The translations under genes and the position numbers were made by a program. From contig NZ_JAGGOI010000053.1 of assembly GCF_018614585.1 (NCBI RefSeq), forward strand, positions 1 to 64,000: a stretch of DNA of 64,000 nucleotides, in the 5' to 3' direction. The stretch is from Streptomyces sp. ISL-1. Its GTDB lineage: Bacteria; Actinomycetota; Actinomycetes; Streptomycetales; Streptomycetaceae. A model generated the notes under the pieces. It worked only from the letters and a program-made list of their open reading frames with translations. It was not told where the DNA came from and searched no databases. Positions 9,000-16,435 of this stretch are shown here, piece by piece; the first letter of the stretch is position 1, and each line of letters starts with the position of its first letter.

Positions 9000-9381
9000 A
9001 TGGCACTGCTGACCTCGAGGATCACCGGCCGCGAGCTGCCCGTCCGGCAGTGCGTGCGGCGAGTACCGCCACATCCACGTCGGTACGCAGCGCGGCACGG
9101 AGCCCGACCGGCTGGTGCCGGCCCACGCGGCCGAGGCGGTCTTCGAGATCCCCGTCGAGACGGTCACCGCGTCCGACGGCACGGCCGACGTCCGCGGCCC
9201 GTACGTCCAGGGCCGGCGGGGCGGGCGCTTCGTCTGTCTGACCTGGGGCGAGCTGCCGCCGGGCGGTGAGTTCGCGAAGTTCCGCCGGGCCGAGATCTGC
9301 CTCGCCGGCCTGCCCGACGACGCCGTGTCGGGCGGCGCGGTCGAGACCGTGCTCGGACTGTCGAGACCGTGCTCAGACTGA
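9000..9381 (+). pseudogene. DUF5990-family gene disrupted by a 4-bp tandem duplication
   Basis: Two reading frames together encode a protein resembling, from memory, DUF5990. Frame 1, from ATG 9000, gives the N-terminus (RITGRELPVRQC); the next frame continues with CGEYRHIHVGTQRG, then DVRGPYVQGRRGGRFVCLTWG and KFRRAEICL to a stop at 9381. The frames join exactly at TGCGTGCG (9051-9058): removing one TGCG restores a continuous protein of about 125 residues. The 3' end also carries a 20-bp tandem duplication that changes the last residues. No good ribosome-binding site precedes 9000. Alternatively the downstream part could be made from GTG at 9115, but it would lack the conserved N-terminus. 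A sequencing error at the TGCG repeat is possible. Confidence 0.7.
9340..9379 (+). repeat. 20-bp near-perfect tandem duplication at the end of the DUF5990 gene
   Basis: Units 9340-9359 and 9360-9379 differ at one base (GGACT versus AGACT near the end). The duplication adds or replaces the final codons before TGA at 9379-9381. Confidence 0.85.
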
Positions 9382-9496
9382 CGGACGGGCAGGGCATGCC
9401 GCTCTGTGCTTCCGTCCGTCCGCCCCGGATCAGCCGGCGGCCGACCGGGGCGGACGTCTGACACAAGATCAGGCGAGGTTCCAGGTGCTCAGGTGC

Positions 9497-10165
9497 TCAG
9501 GGGCGGGCTTCAGCGCCCCGCTTGCGCAGCAGGTCGGCCATCAGATCGACCTCCGAGCGCTGGGCGTCCACCATCCCCTGGGCGAGACTCCGCTCCGTAG
9601 CGACGGCGCAGAGCTTCACACACCCCTCGGCCATGGTGACCCCGCCGTTGTGGTGGCTGATCATCAGTTGGAGATACTCGATCTCGGCCTGCTTGCCGCC
9701 GGCCTTCCCGAGCCGCTCCAGGTCCGCTCTGGTCGCCATGCCCGGCATCAGCGAGCCGTCCATGGCCTGGTGCCCACCGCTGTGTCCGGAGTGCGCGCCG
9801 TGCTCGTCCTTCCGCATCCAGACCATCGGCTCGCTGTCCGCGGAGACCTTGGGCAGGCCCCACAGATCCAGCCAGCCCAGCATCATGCCGCGCTGGTTGG
9901 CCTGGGTGTTGGCGATGTCGTACGCGAGCCGTCGCACCTCGTCGTCCTGCGTGCGGTCCCGCACGATGAAGGACATCTCCACCGCCTGCTGATGATGGAC
10001 CGCCATGTCGCGCGCAAAGCCCGCGTCCGCCGAAGTCGCCGTCGGCACGAGGGACTTGGCGTCTTTCCCGCCGCCCGCGGAGGCCACCGTGGCGGCCCCC
10101 GCGAAGAGCAGAGCGAGCACGACCGCCGTGATCGCCGCCCAGTGCGTACGGGTCGGACCGGTCAC
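9497..10165 (-). CDS. DUF305 family protein
   Basis: 222-residue exported protein: one N-terminal hydrophobic helix (WAAITAVVLALLFAGAA), then the ferritin-like helical DUF305 domain with both paired-histidine motifs, AVHHQQAVEM and MISHHNGGV. DUF305 proteins are frequently encoded with copper resistance genes, and the His/Met-rich insert between the motifs (EHGAHSGHSGGHQAM) would suit metal binding. Start is GTG at 10165, overlapping the stop of the upstream DUF3105 gene by 3 bp, so the two are translationally coupled; this pairing is common in Streptomyces. Function beyond metal association is not established. Confidence 0.9.
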   Translation of the reverse strand: MTGPTRTHWAAITAVVLALLFAGAATVASAGGGKDAKSLVPTATSADAGFARDMAVHHQQAVEMSFIVRDRTQDDEVRRLAYDIANTQANQRGMMLGWLDLWGLPKVSADSEPMVWMRKDEHGAHSGHSGGHQAMDGSLMPGMATRADLERLGKAGGKQAEIEYLQLMISHHNGGVTMAEGCVKLCAVATERSLAQGMVDAQRSEVDLMADLLRKRGAEARP

Positions 10166-10803
10166 TGAGCGCCCAGCCCGCCCGTGCACGCCGCGCCCGG
10201 CTCCGGCGTCTGCGCGCCCTGCACGTACTTGGTGAAGAACTGGCTCACGCGCGGGTCGTCCGCACTGTCGACCGTGACCTGCTTGCCCCAGGCACTCAGC
10301 ATGATCGCGCCGGCCTGGTCCTTGACCGGGCTCATCAGCGAGTACGTCGTCTTCTTCACCCGCTCGCTCAGCTTGGTCACATCCGCGGCCGGAGCCTTGT
10401 CGTTGTACGTCACCCAGACCGCGCCGTGCTCCAGCGAGTGCACGGCGTTCATGTCGGCGATCGGCTCCTTGTAGACATCGCCGTTGCAGTTCATCCACAC
10501 CTGGTTGTGGTCGCCGCCGACCGGCGGCTTCATCGGGTAGCTGACCGCCTTGGTGACGTGTTTGCGGCCGAGCTTCTTCGCGTCCCAGGTCTTCTCACCG
10601 GTGACGGGAGCCTTGGCCTCGGCGACCTTCTGGTCCTTCTTTTCCGACTCCTTGTTGAGTACGAAGACGCCGAAGCCGACGAGACCGGCCACGACGACAC
10701 CGCTGACGGCGATCGTGATGATGCGGCCGCGGCGCTCGCGGGCCTGTTCGGCGCGGCGCATCTGCTCTATTCGGGCCCGGCGGTCGTTGTTGCGGGAAGC
10801 CAT
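10162..10803 (-). CDS. DUF3105 family membrane-anchored protein
   Basis: 213 residues from ATG 10803 (an in-frame ATG at 10839 is possible). A basic, charged cytoplasmic N-terminus (ASRNNDRRARIEQ) is followed by one membrane helix (IITIAVSGVVVAGLVGFGVFV) and an extracytoplasmic DUF3105 domain with the conserved MNCNGDVY and HSLEHGAVW elements. Conserved His and Cys suggest metal or redox chemistry; no biochemical role is known to me. Overlaps and is coupled to the DUF305 gene downstream, and lies 61 bp downstream of the 133-residue gene, so all three probably form one leftward operon. Confidence 0.9.
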   Translation of the reverse strand: MASRNNDRRARIEQMRRAEQARERRGRIITIAVSGVVVAGLVGFGVFVLNKESEKKDQKVAEAKAPVTGEKTWDAKKLGRKHVTKAVSYPMKPPVGGDHNQVWMNCNGDVYKEPIADMNAVHSLEHGAVWVTYNDKAPAADVTKLSERVKKTTYSLMSPVKDQAGAIMLSAWGKQVTVDSADDPRVSQFFTKYVQGAQTPEPGAACTGGLGAQ

Positions 10804-10864
10804 GGTGGTGTCGTCCTTCGTGAAGTCTGCGGTGATCAAGGGGCTGAGGGGGAGGCGGGGCCTG

Positions 10865-11266
10865 CTAGGTCCGCAGCACTTGAAGAACGTGAAGGCCGGG
10901 GGCGCGCGGCAGCGCCTGCGAGCGGGGCAGCCGGGGCGCGGGCGGCGGCGGGCCGAGGCGCGGGGGCTGCGCCCCCGCGTCGAGAGGGGCGTCCAGCGGC
11001 GGCGCGGTGAGCACGGCGGGCTGGACCAGCGGCAGCAGCCCGCAGGCGCCCCTGTCGTACGGGCAGGTGTACGCGGTCTCGACGTCCGACGCGGAAGCCG
11101 CGGAGCTGGGGGAGATCGCGGCGGTCACGCCGCCGTGGTGGAGGCTGGACGGGCTCGCTGCCGGGCTCGGACAGAGAAAGAGCGCGCCGAGGAGCGTCGC
11201 CACGGCACTGAGCAGCGCCGTGGGACGCGCGGTGCGCGCGATGTGGTTGAGCCGCGGACCCCCCAT
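10865..11266 (-). CDS. Small secreted or membrane proline-rich protein
   Basis: 133 residues, not recognised. One N-terminal hydrophobic stretch (ALLSAVATLLGALFL) with a following Cys-Pro-Ser region looks like a signal or anchor; then a short His-His-Gly, a CPYDRGAC dicysteine element, and a Pro/Leu-rich C-terminus ending HVLQVLRT. First gene of the leftward DUF3105-DUF305 group, so probably expressed with it; the two cysteines and histidines would fit metal binding, but this is inference. The start at 11266 has only a weak purine-rich site. Divergent from the glutamine synthetase-like gene. Confidence 0.6.
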   Translation of the reverse strand: MGGPRLNHIARTARPTALLSAVATLLGALFLCPSPAASPSSLHHGGVTAAISPSSAASASDVETAYTCPYDRGACGLLPLVQPAVLTAPPLDAPLDAGAQPPRLGPPPPAPRLPRSQALPRAPGLHVLQVLRT

Positions 11267-11304
11267 GGCCGCAGATCGTAGTGTGCGGGGGAGTCCGGCA
11301 CCTC

Positions 11305-11332
11305 ATATGGGGCCGGATATGGGGCCGGATAT
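11305..11332 (+). repeat. 12-bp tandem repeat in the divergent promoter region before glnA2
   Basis: Two exact copies of ATATGGGGCCGG (11305-11316, 11317-11328) plus ATAT. It lies between the divergent 133-residue gene and glnA2, 180-208 bp upstream of the glnA2 start. Could be a protein-binding direct repeat or slippage. Confidence 0.7.
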
Positions 11333-11440
11333 CGCCGGGAAACGCCTGTGAGCGAGGTATCGGGGCACCTCAGGGTCGTCTCAGGGCACGCCCTGACCCA
11401 CAATGGGCTCAGCCGGTACAGCGGCCTTTGGACGGGGCAC

Positions 11441-11456
11441 GCAACGCGCCTGAAAC
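11441..11456 (+). promoter_or_regulatory. Possible GlnR-type half site upstream of glnA2
   Basis: GCAAC-n6-GAAAC, matching the GlnR consensus gTnAc-n6-GaAAc at one a/b pair. The next pair at the required 6-nt spacing (GTGGC-n6-GTAAG) is poor, so this is a single good pair 56 bp upstream of the start. Tentative. Confidence 0.3.
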
Positions 11457-11512
11457 CCGCGGGTGGCATGCTCGTAAGGAGCAGGCGGCTTGACCAGCAA
11501 GGATGGGTGAAA

Positions 11513-12874
11513 ATGGATAAGCAGCAGGAGTTTGTGCTCCGCACGCTCGAGGAGCGCGACATCCGCTTCGTGCGCCTGTGGTTCACCGATGTTCTCGGCT
11601 TCCTGAAGTCGGTCGCGGTGGCTCCCGCCGAGCTGGAGCAGGCCTTCGACGAAGGGATCGGCTTCGACGGCTCCGCGATCGAGGGCTTCGCGCGGGTCTA
11701 TGAGTCCGACATGATCGCCAAGCCGGATCCGAGCACGTTCCAGATCCTGCCGTGGCGCGCCGAGGCCCCCGGCACGGCGCGGATGTTCTGCGACATCCTG
11801 ATGCCGGACGGGTCGCCGTCCTTCGCCGACCCACGCTTCGTACTGAAGCGCATCCTCGCCAAGACCTCCGACCTGGGCTTCACGTTCTACACCCACCCGG
11901 AGATCGAGTTCTTCCTGCTGAAGAACAAGCCGCTCGACGGCACCCGCCCCACGCCCGCCGACAACTCCGGCTACTTCGACCACACCCCGCAGAACGTCGG
12001 CATGGACTTCCGCCGGCAGGCGATCACCATGCTCGAATCGATGGGCATCTCGGTGGAGTTCAGCCACCACGAGGGCGCGCCGGGCCAGCAGGAGATCGAT
12101 CTTCGGTACGCGGACGCGCTCTCCACGGCCGACAACATCATGACGTTCCGCCTGGTGATGAAGCAGGTCGCGCTGGAACAGGGTGTCCAGGCGACGTTCA
12201 TGCCGAAGCCGTTCAGCGAGCACCCCGGCTCCGGGATGCACACCCACCTCTCCCTCTTCGAGGGCGACCGGAACGCCTTCTACGAGTCGGGCGCGGAGTA
12301 CCAGCTCTCCAAGATCGGCCGCTCCTTCATCGCGGGCCTGCTCAACCACGCCGCGGAGATCTCGGCCGTGACGAACCAGTGGGTCAACTCCTACAAGCGC
12401 ATCTGGGGCGGCTCGGCCCGCAGCGCGGGCGCGGGCGGCGAGGCCCCTTCGTACATCTGCTGGGGCCACAACAACCGCTCGGCGCTGATCCGTGTCCCGA
12501 TGTACAAGCCGGGCAAGACGGGCTCGGCCCGGGTCGAGGTCCGCTCCATCGACTCCGGCGCGAACCCGTACCTGACGTACGCGGTGCTGCTGGCGGCGGG
12601 CCTGAAGGGCATCGAGGAGGGCTACGAACTCCCGGCCGGCGCGGACGACGACGTGTGGGCGCTCTCGGACGCCGAGCGCCGGGCGATGGGGATCGAGCCG
12701 CTGCCGCAGAACCTCGGCGAGGCGATCACGCTGATGGAGCGCAGCGAGCTGGTGGCGGAGACGCTGGGCGAGCACGTCTTCGACTTCTTCCTGCGCAACA
12801 AGAAGCAGGAGTGGGAGGAGTACCGCAGCGAGGTCACCGCGTTCGAGCTGCGGAAGAACCTGCCGGTGCTTTAG
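11513..12874 (+). CDS. glnA2: Glutamine synthetase-like enzyme, GlnA2 type
   Basis: 453-residue type I glutamine synthetase-fold ligase. Start ATG 11513 has AAGGATGGGTGA upstream; the open frame back to 11348 is not needed. Family signatures are present: FDGSAIEGF in the N-terminal beta-grasp region, the ATP-site loop KPFSEHPGSGMHTH, and NRSALIRVP and RSIDSGANPY near the C-terminus. The segment that carries the adenylylated tyrosine in GSI-beta (NLYDLPPEE) reads DDDVWALSDAE here, with Trp382 in its place, so GlnE cannot modify it at that position. The S. coelicolor gene in this syntenic position is, as I recall, glnA2, reported to act as a gamma-glutamylpolyamine synthetase rather than a true glutamine synthetase. 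Fold is certain; that substrate assignment rests on synteny. Confidence 0.9.
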   Translation: MDKQQEFVLRTLEERDIRFVRLWFTDVLGFLKSVAVAPAELEQAFDEGIGFDGSAIEGFARVYESDMIAKPDPSTFQILPWRAEAPGTARMFCDILMPDGSPSFADPRFVLKRILAKTSDLGFTFYTHPEIEFFLLKNKPLDGTRPTPADNSGYFDHTPQNVGMDFRRQAITMLESMGISVEFSHHEGAPGQQEIDLRYADALSTADNIMTFRLVMKQVALEQGVQATFMPKPFSEHPGSGMHTHLSLFEGDRNAFYESGAEYQLSKIGRSFIAGLLNHAAEISAVTNQWVNSYKRIWGGSARSAGAGGEAPSYICWGHNNRSALIRVPMYKPGKTGSARVEVRSIDSGANPYLTYAVLLAAGLKGIEEGYELPAGADDDVWALSDAERRAMGIEPLPQNLGEAITLMERSELVAETLGEHVFDFFLRNKKQEWEEYRSEVTAFELRKNLPVL

Positions 12875-12978
12875 CCGGGCAGCCACTGGGTCAGAACTGG
12901 ACCTCTGTGGGGATGCGAAGCGCGTGGTGTGCGGTGACCCTGGAGGGGCGGGGGCACATGCACGAGGAGGATGACCGA

Positions 12979-13170
12979 ATGTCCATGATGGACAAGCTCA
13001 AGAGCATGCTCAAGGGGCATGAGGGACAGGCCGACAAGGGCGTCGACAAGACGGGTGACTACGCCGACGAAAAGACCCGGGGAAAGCACCGTGGCCAGGT
13101 GGACACCGGCCAGGACAAGCTGAAGGAGCAGTACGGCTCGGACCGCCGGGATGAACCGCCCCGGACCTGA
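12979..13170 (+). CDS. Small MT0933/Rv0909-like 'antitoxin' family protein
   Basis: 63 residues, highly charged and hydrophilic: MSMMDKLKSMLKGHEGQA then DKTGDYADEKTRGKHRGQVD and DKLKEQY. This pattern (MDKLK...LKGHE...VDKAGD...DEKT.GK) is that of the small actinobacterial family labelled antitoxin after mycobacterial Rv0909. Many Streptomyces carry it without a toxin gene, and none is adjacent here, so an antitoxin role is doubtful; CsbD-like stress proteins look similar. GAGGAGG lies 8 bp before ATG 12979. 104 bp downstream of glnA2, same strand. Confidence 0.8.
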   Translation: MSMMDKLKSMLKGHEGQADKGVDKTGDYADEKTRGKHRGQVDTGQDKLKEQYGSDRRDEPPRT

Positions 13171-13325
13171 CCGCGCCCTCATTGGGGCAACTGCTCAGAT
13201 ACGGCAAGGAACGGCTGGTCGCGCGCACGCGGTACTCGTGCGCCGCCGGCCGTTGCCGTTCGCGCCCTCGATGTGCGGCGCGCCGGGTGACCACCAGCCG
13301 TGAACGTCGGGAGCGCCGAGCCGTC

Positions 13326-13539
13326 CCGCTCAGCGGTCGGCCAGTGGTGCCGGGGCCTGCTGGACCACCCAGCCGTTGCCGTCGGGGTCCTTGAAGAACA
13401 TGAACGAGTTCCAGGTGTCGTCGCTGCCGTCCTCCCAGCCGTTCGCGCCCAGGTGCTGGACGTTGCTGGCCTCCACGCCACGGTCGGTCAGTTCGGCGTG
13501 GGCCGTGTGGATGTCCGTCACGCACAGCTGGAGGCCCTG
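13326..13539. repeat. Direct repeat copy A (214 bp), left of the aldehyde dehydrogenase
   Basis: Identical to 15256-15469 except for three substitutions, offset exactly 1930 bp. It corresponds to the 3' half of the VOC gene at 15260-15691 plus 4 bp beyond its stop. Similarity ends abruptly on both sides. Confidence 0.95.
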
Positions 13540-13551
13540 GAGCAGCCCCAT
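13330..13551 (-). pseudogene. Truncated VOC (glyoxalase-fold) gene, C-terminal half only
   Basis: Encodes only the second half of the VOC fold, from LQGLQLCVTD to the stop, nearly identical to residues 72-143 of the complete gene at 15260-15691. The three base differences all change amino acids (Val to Ala, Val to Leu, Gly to Asp in the complete-to-truncated direction). Upstream of LQGL the homology stops; an ATG at 13551 could start a 73-residue peptide but would lack half the paired beta-alpha-beta modules and its metal ligands. Best read as a remnant of duplication or recombination around the aldehyde dehydrogenase. Confidence 0.85.
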
Positions 13552-13781
13552 CTCCTGGTTCAGGGACCTCGGCGGCGACGTAGCCCGGCCGGCGGCTCAC
13601 CGGATGCCGCCTCGCCGGGGAACCGGCAAGGTGGCTCCAGCAGGACTTTCCCGCACAGATGAGGGCCCACTGAGGCGCGACGCCACGGGTACCGAGTCGG
13701 CGAGGGCTGCCGAAATCTGTTCGGCGACGAGGGAAGTGCCGGCCGCATCGCATTGTTGGTACCCATCCGTATCGAGGAGCC

Positions 13782-15101
13782 ATGGTGCACTCAAACGCTG
13801 AACACCCCGGCGATGTCATCGCCCGGCTGCGTGCCACCTTCCGCACCGGGCGTACCAAGCCGCTCTCCTGGCGTAGGGAGCAGCTGATCGCCCTGCGGAC
13901 CATGCTGACGGAGCACAGTCAGGAATTCGCCGCCGCGCTCCATGCGGACCTGGGCAAGAGCGAGCGCGAGGTGTTCCGTACCGAGATCGGCTCCACCGTG
14001 GGCGAGATCGACCACACCCTGGAACACCTGGAGGAGTGGCTGCGGCCCGAGCCCGTCGAGGTTCCCGAACGTCTCCGTACGGCGACGGCATGGACGGTGC
14101 ATGACCCGTTGGGTGTCGTACTGGTCATCGCGCCCTGGAACTATCCGGCGCACCTGCTGCTCGCGCCGGTGGTCGGCGCGCTCGCCGCGGGCAACTGCGT
14201 CGTCGCCAAGCCGAGCGAGCTGGCTCCGGCCACCTCCCGGGTCATCGCCGAGCTCCTGCCGCAGTTCGTCGACAGCGACGCGCTGGCAGTGGTGGAAGGT
14301 GCCGTCCCGGAGATCACTGCCCTGCTGGAGCAGCACCTCGACCACATCTTCTACACCGGCAACGGAACCGTTGGCCGCATCGTGATGCGCGCGGCCGCCG
14401 AGCACCTCACCCCGGTGACTCTGGAACTCGGCGGGAAGTCGCCCGCGTTCGTCGACCAGGGCACGAACCTGCAGACGGTGGCCTCCCGGCTCGTGGCCAC
14501 GAAGTTCCTCAACGCAGGGCAGACCTGCGTAGCCCCGGACTATGTGCTCACCGACCCGGTGACCGCGAGCAAGCTCGAGGACGCCTTGGAGACGGCTGTG
14601 CAGCAGACGTACGGCGACGATCCGGCTGCCTCGCCCGAATACGGCCGGATCGTCAACGAACGGCACTTCGACCGGCTGACCGGCTTCCTCGGCTCGGGCC
14701 GTCCGGTCGTCGGGGGCGAGCACGACCGCGCGAGCCGCTACCTCGCCCCGACCGTACTGGCGGGAGTGGCGCCGGACTCCCCGGTCATGTCCGAGGAGAT
14801 CTTCGGCCCGATTCTGCCGATCGTGGAGATCGCCGGCCTCGACGAGGCCATCGCGTTCATCAACGAGCGGGACAAGCCGCTGGCGCTGTACGCGTTCACG
14901 GAATCCGCCACAACCCGCGACCGGTTGCTGGCGGAGACCTCCTCGGGTGGCGTCGGGTTCGGCCTCCCGCTGGCTCATCTCACGGTGTCCGATCTGCCTT
15001 TCGGAGGTGTCGGCGAGAGCGGCATGGGCAACTACCACGGCCGCTACTCGCTGGAGACGTTCAGCCACCGAAAGGCTGTGCTGGACATGCCGCTCGGCTG
15101 A
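13782..15101 (+). CDS. Aldehyde dehydrogenase (class 3-like)
   Basis: 439-residue NAD(P)-dependent aldehyde dehydrogenase, oxidising an aldehyde to the acid. Catalytic residues are visible: Asn120 (APWNYP), Glu215 (ELGGKSP) and nucleophile Cys249 (GQTCVAPDY); the C-terminal 'PFGGVGESGMGNYHG' is typical of the short class 3/ALDH3 group, whose usual length of about 450 fits. The ATG at 13782 lies only 2 bp after GAGGAG; the next codon, GTG 13785, has better spacing and may be the real start. Substrate unknown. The gene sits alone between two 214-bp direct repeats, which suggests insertion, duplication or excision potential. Confidence 0.93.
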   Translation: MVHSNAEHPGDVIARLRATFRTGRTKPLSWRREQLIALRTMLTEHSQEFAAALHADLGKSEREVFRTEIGSTVGEIDHTLEHLEEWLRPEPVEVPERLRTATAWTVHDPLGVVLVIAPWNYPAHLLLAPVVGALAAGNCVVAKPSELAPATSRVIAELLPQFVDSDALAVVEGAVPEITALLEQHLDHIFYTGNGTVGRIVMRAAAEHLTPVTLELGGKSPAFVDQGTNLQTVASRLVATKFLNAGQTCVAPDYVLTDPVTASKLEDALETAVQQTYGDDPAASPEYGRIVNERHFDRLTGFLGSGRPVVGGEHDRASRYLAPTVLAGVAPDSPVMSEEIFGPILPIVEIAGLDEAIAFINERDKPLALYAFTESATTRDRLLAETSSGGVGFGLPLAHLTVSDLPFGGVGESGMGNYHGRYSLETFSHRKAVLDMPLG

Positions 15102-15255
15102 ATCGCCCGGCACCTACGGAGTTGGGCCGATGTCTGCTCCGGTCACGGGGCGCGGTGCCTCGCGGCGGCCGGGTGGCTCGTGCGCGCATGAACAGGCCGC
15201 TTCGTGCGGTCCAGAGCATGCGCGGGTTCCTGGGCCGGCGGGGGGCGAACTCGCA

Positions 15256-15469
15256 CCGCTCAGCGGTCGGCCAGTGGTGCCGGGGCCTGCTGGACCACCC
15301 AGCCGTTGCCGTCGGGGTCCTTGAAGAACATGAACGAGTTCCAGGTGTCGCCGCTGCCGTCCTCCCAGCCGTTCGCGCCCACGTGCTGGACGTTGCTGAC
15401 CTCCACGCCACGGTCGGTCAGTTCGGCGTGGGCCGTGTGGATGTCCGTCACGCACAGCTGGAGGCCCTG
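15256..15469. repeat. Direct repeat copy B (214 bp), right of the aldehyde dehydrogenase
   Basis: Second copy of the repeat at 13326-13539, here inside the complete VOC gene. 211 of 214 bases are identical by direct comparison. Confidence 0.95.
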
Positions 15470-15691
15470 CAATGAGCCGGGCTCCATATCGCGTCCGCCG
15501 GGGGCGGCAGGCATGCCCGCGAGGAGGGCGATCGAGCAGCGGGAGCCCGGTGGGGTCAGCTGGATGATGCGGGTTTCTTCGCTGATGCGGGTGTCGACGT
15601 CGACCTTGAAACCGCAGTTGTCCTCGTAGAAGCTCTTCGCCCGGTCCAGGTCCGTGACCGGGACTGGGACGACTTCCAGCGTCCATTCCAT
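15260..15691 (-). CDS. VOC family (glyoxalase/bleomycin-resistance fold) protein
   Basis: 143-residue vicinal-oxygen-chelate protein with two beta-alpha-beta-beta-beta modules: PVTDLDRAKSFYEDNCGF in the first, LQLCVTDIHTAHAELTDRG and FFKDPDGNGWVVQQ in the second. Reaction and substrate unknown; the family covers glyoxalases, dioxygenases and antibiotic-binding proteins. Start ATG 15691 with AGGGAG about 10 bp upstream. Follows the PNPOx gene on the same strand with a 12-bp triplicate between them, so it is probably the second gene of a two-gene unit. Its 3' half is duplicated at 13326-13539. Confidence 0.88.
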   Translation of the reverse strand: MEWTLEVVPVPVTDLDRAKSFYEDNCGFKVDVDTRISEETRIIQLTPPGSRCSIALLAGMPAAPGGRDMEPGSLQGLQLCVTDIHTAHAELTDRGVEVSNVQHVGANGWEDGSGDTWNSFMFFKDPDGNGWVVQQAPAPLADR

Positions 15692-15706
15692 CGGTGCTGC
15701 TCCCTA

Positions 15707-15742
15707 TCACTGAGCGAATCACTGAGCGAATCACTGTGCGAA
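15707..15742 (-). repeat. Three tandem 12-bp units spanning the PNPOx stop codon
   Basis: Units 15707-15718 and 15719-15730 are identical; 15731-15742 differs by one base and holds the last codons of the PNPOx gene. Read on the minus strand each unit encodes Phe-Ala-Gln-stop, so the gene end has been triplicated. The extra copies fill the short gap before the VOC start. Confidence 0.9.
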
Positions 15743-16273
15743 CTGAGTGAACTGCCAGCGGGTCTGGGCGTACGGGTCGCCCTTGCCGAAGCCGAAGGCC
15801 GTCCGCGGCTCCACGCGGAAGACCAGGGCCAAGCCGCCGTCGCCCACGAAGGCGCCGTCGCGGACGTCGAACTGCCAGTCCGTGCCGTACTTCTCGGTGT
15901 ACGCGGCGGCCAGTGAGCGCAGTCGCTCCTCGTCCGTCACGCGCGCTGCCGCGCCCTCGACCACCACGTCACAGCCCTCGCTGAGTGCGTTGGCGCCGGT
16001 GGTGAGGACCACCTCCTGATTGTCGCGGAGATTCTTGGCTTTGCGCTCATCGGCGCCCGTGCAGAAATGCAGCCCGCCGTCCAGCCACACGGCGATCAGC
16101 GGGGTGACGTGCGGACGGCCGTCGGGGCGGACCGTCGACAGCCAGAAGATTTCCGCGGCTTCCAGGAGGGCGACCGCCTCGGCCCAGTCGGCGGCCGTGG
16201 CCTTCGGGTCGCTGTAGCGGGGGTCCAGCTCGGCCACCGGGGTCCGCTCGGGCAGGTGGGTGCTTTCAGGCAT
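15731..16273 (-). CDS. Pyridoxamine 5'-phosphate oxidase-family protein
   Basis: 180-residue split-barrel flavoprotein-fold protein. The core 'FWLSTVRPDGRPHVTPLIAVWLDGGLHFCTG' and 'RKAKNLRDNQEVVLT' are typical of the PNPOx-like group that in actinobacteria bind FMN or F420; a C-terminal AFGFGKGDPYAQTRWQF follows. Start ATG 16273 is preceded by GAGAGGA at 8 bp; the frame also opens at 16300 without a site. True pyridoxal synthesis is unlikely; a general reductase or F420-type role is more common for this subgroup. Upstream partner of the VOC gene. Confidence 0.88.
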   Translation of the reverse strand: MPESTHLPERTPVAELDPRYSDPKATAADWAEAVALLEAAEIFWLSTVRPDGRPHVTPLIAVWLDGGLHFCTGADERKAKNLRDNQEVVLTTGANALSEGCDVVVEGAAARVTDEERLRSLAAAYTEKYGTDWQFDVRDGAFVGDGGLALVFRVEPRTAFGFGKGDPYAQTRWQFTQFAQ

Positions 16274-16435
16274 TGCGCGGTCCTCTCGAGTTCGGGTCAC
16301 CGAATGTGTTGACCGCGCCCCGTCCTCGTACTCATCGGCCTCATCGGCCGGCGGTCATCCCGCCGGATGCCGGGCCGCGCGGTTGGGCGAGGATCACGAG
16401 GGTCCCTCACGGGCCCCTGCGGTTAGGCTCGGACC

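Noticed and set aside
12979..13170. Toxin-antitoxin system at the antitoxin-family gene
   Set aside because: No toxin-like ORF lies on either side; the name reflects family labelling only.
13010..13903. 298-codon minus-strand frame across the VOC remnant and dehydrogenase start
   Set aside because: Overlaps three better-supported features, has no domain, and is Arg/Pro-rich like other shadows.
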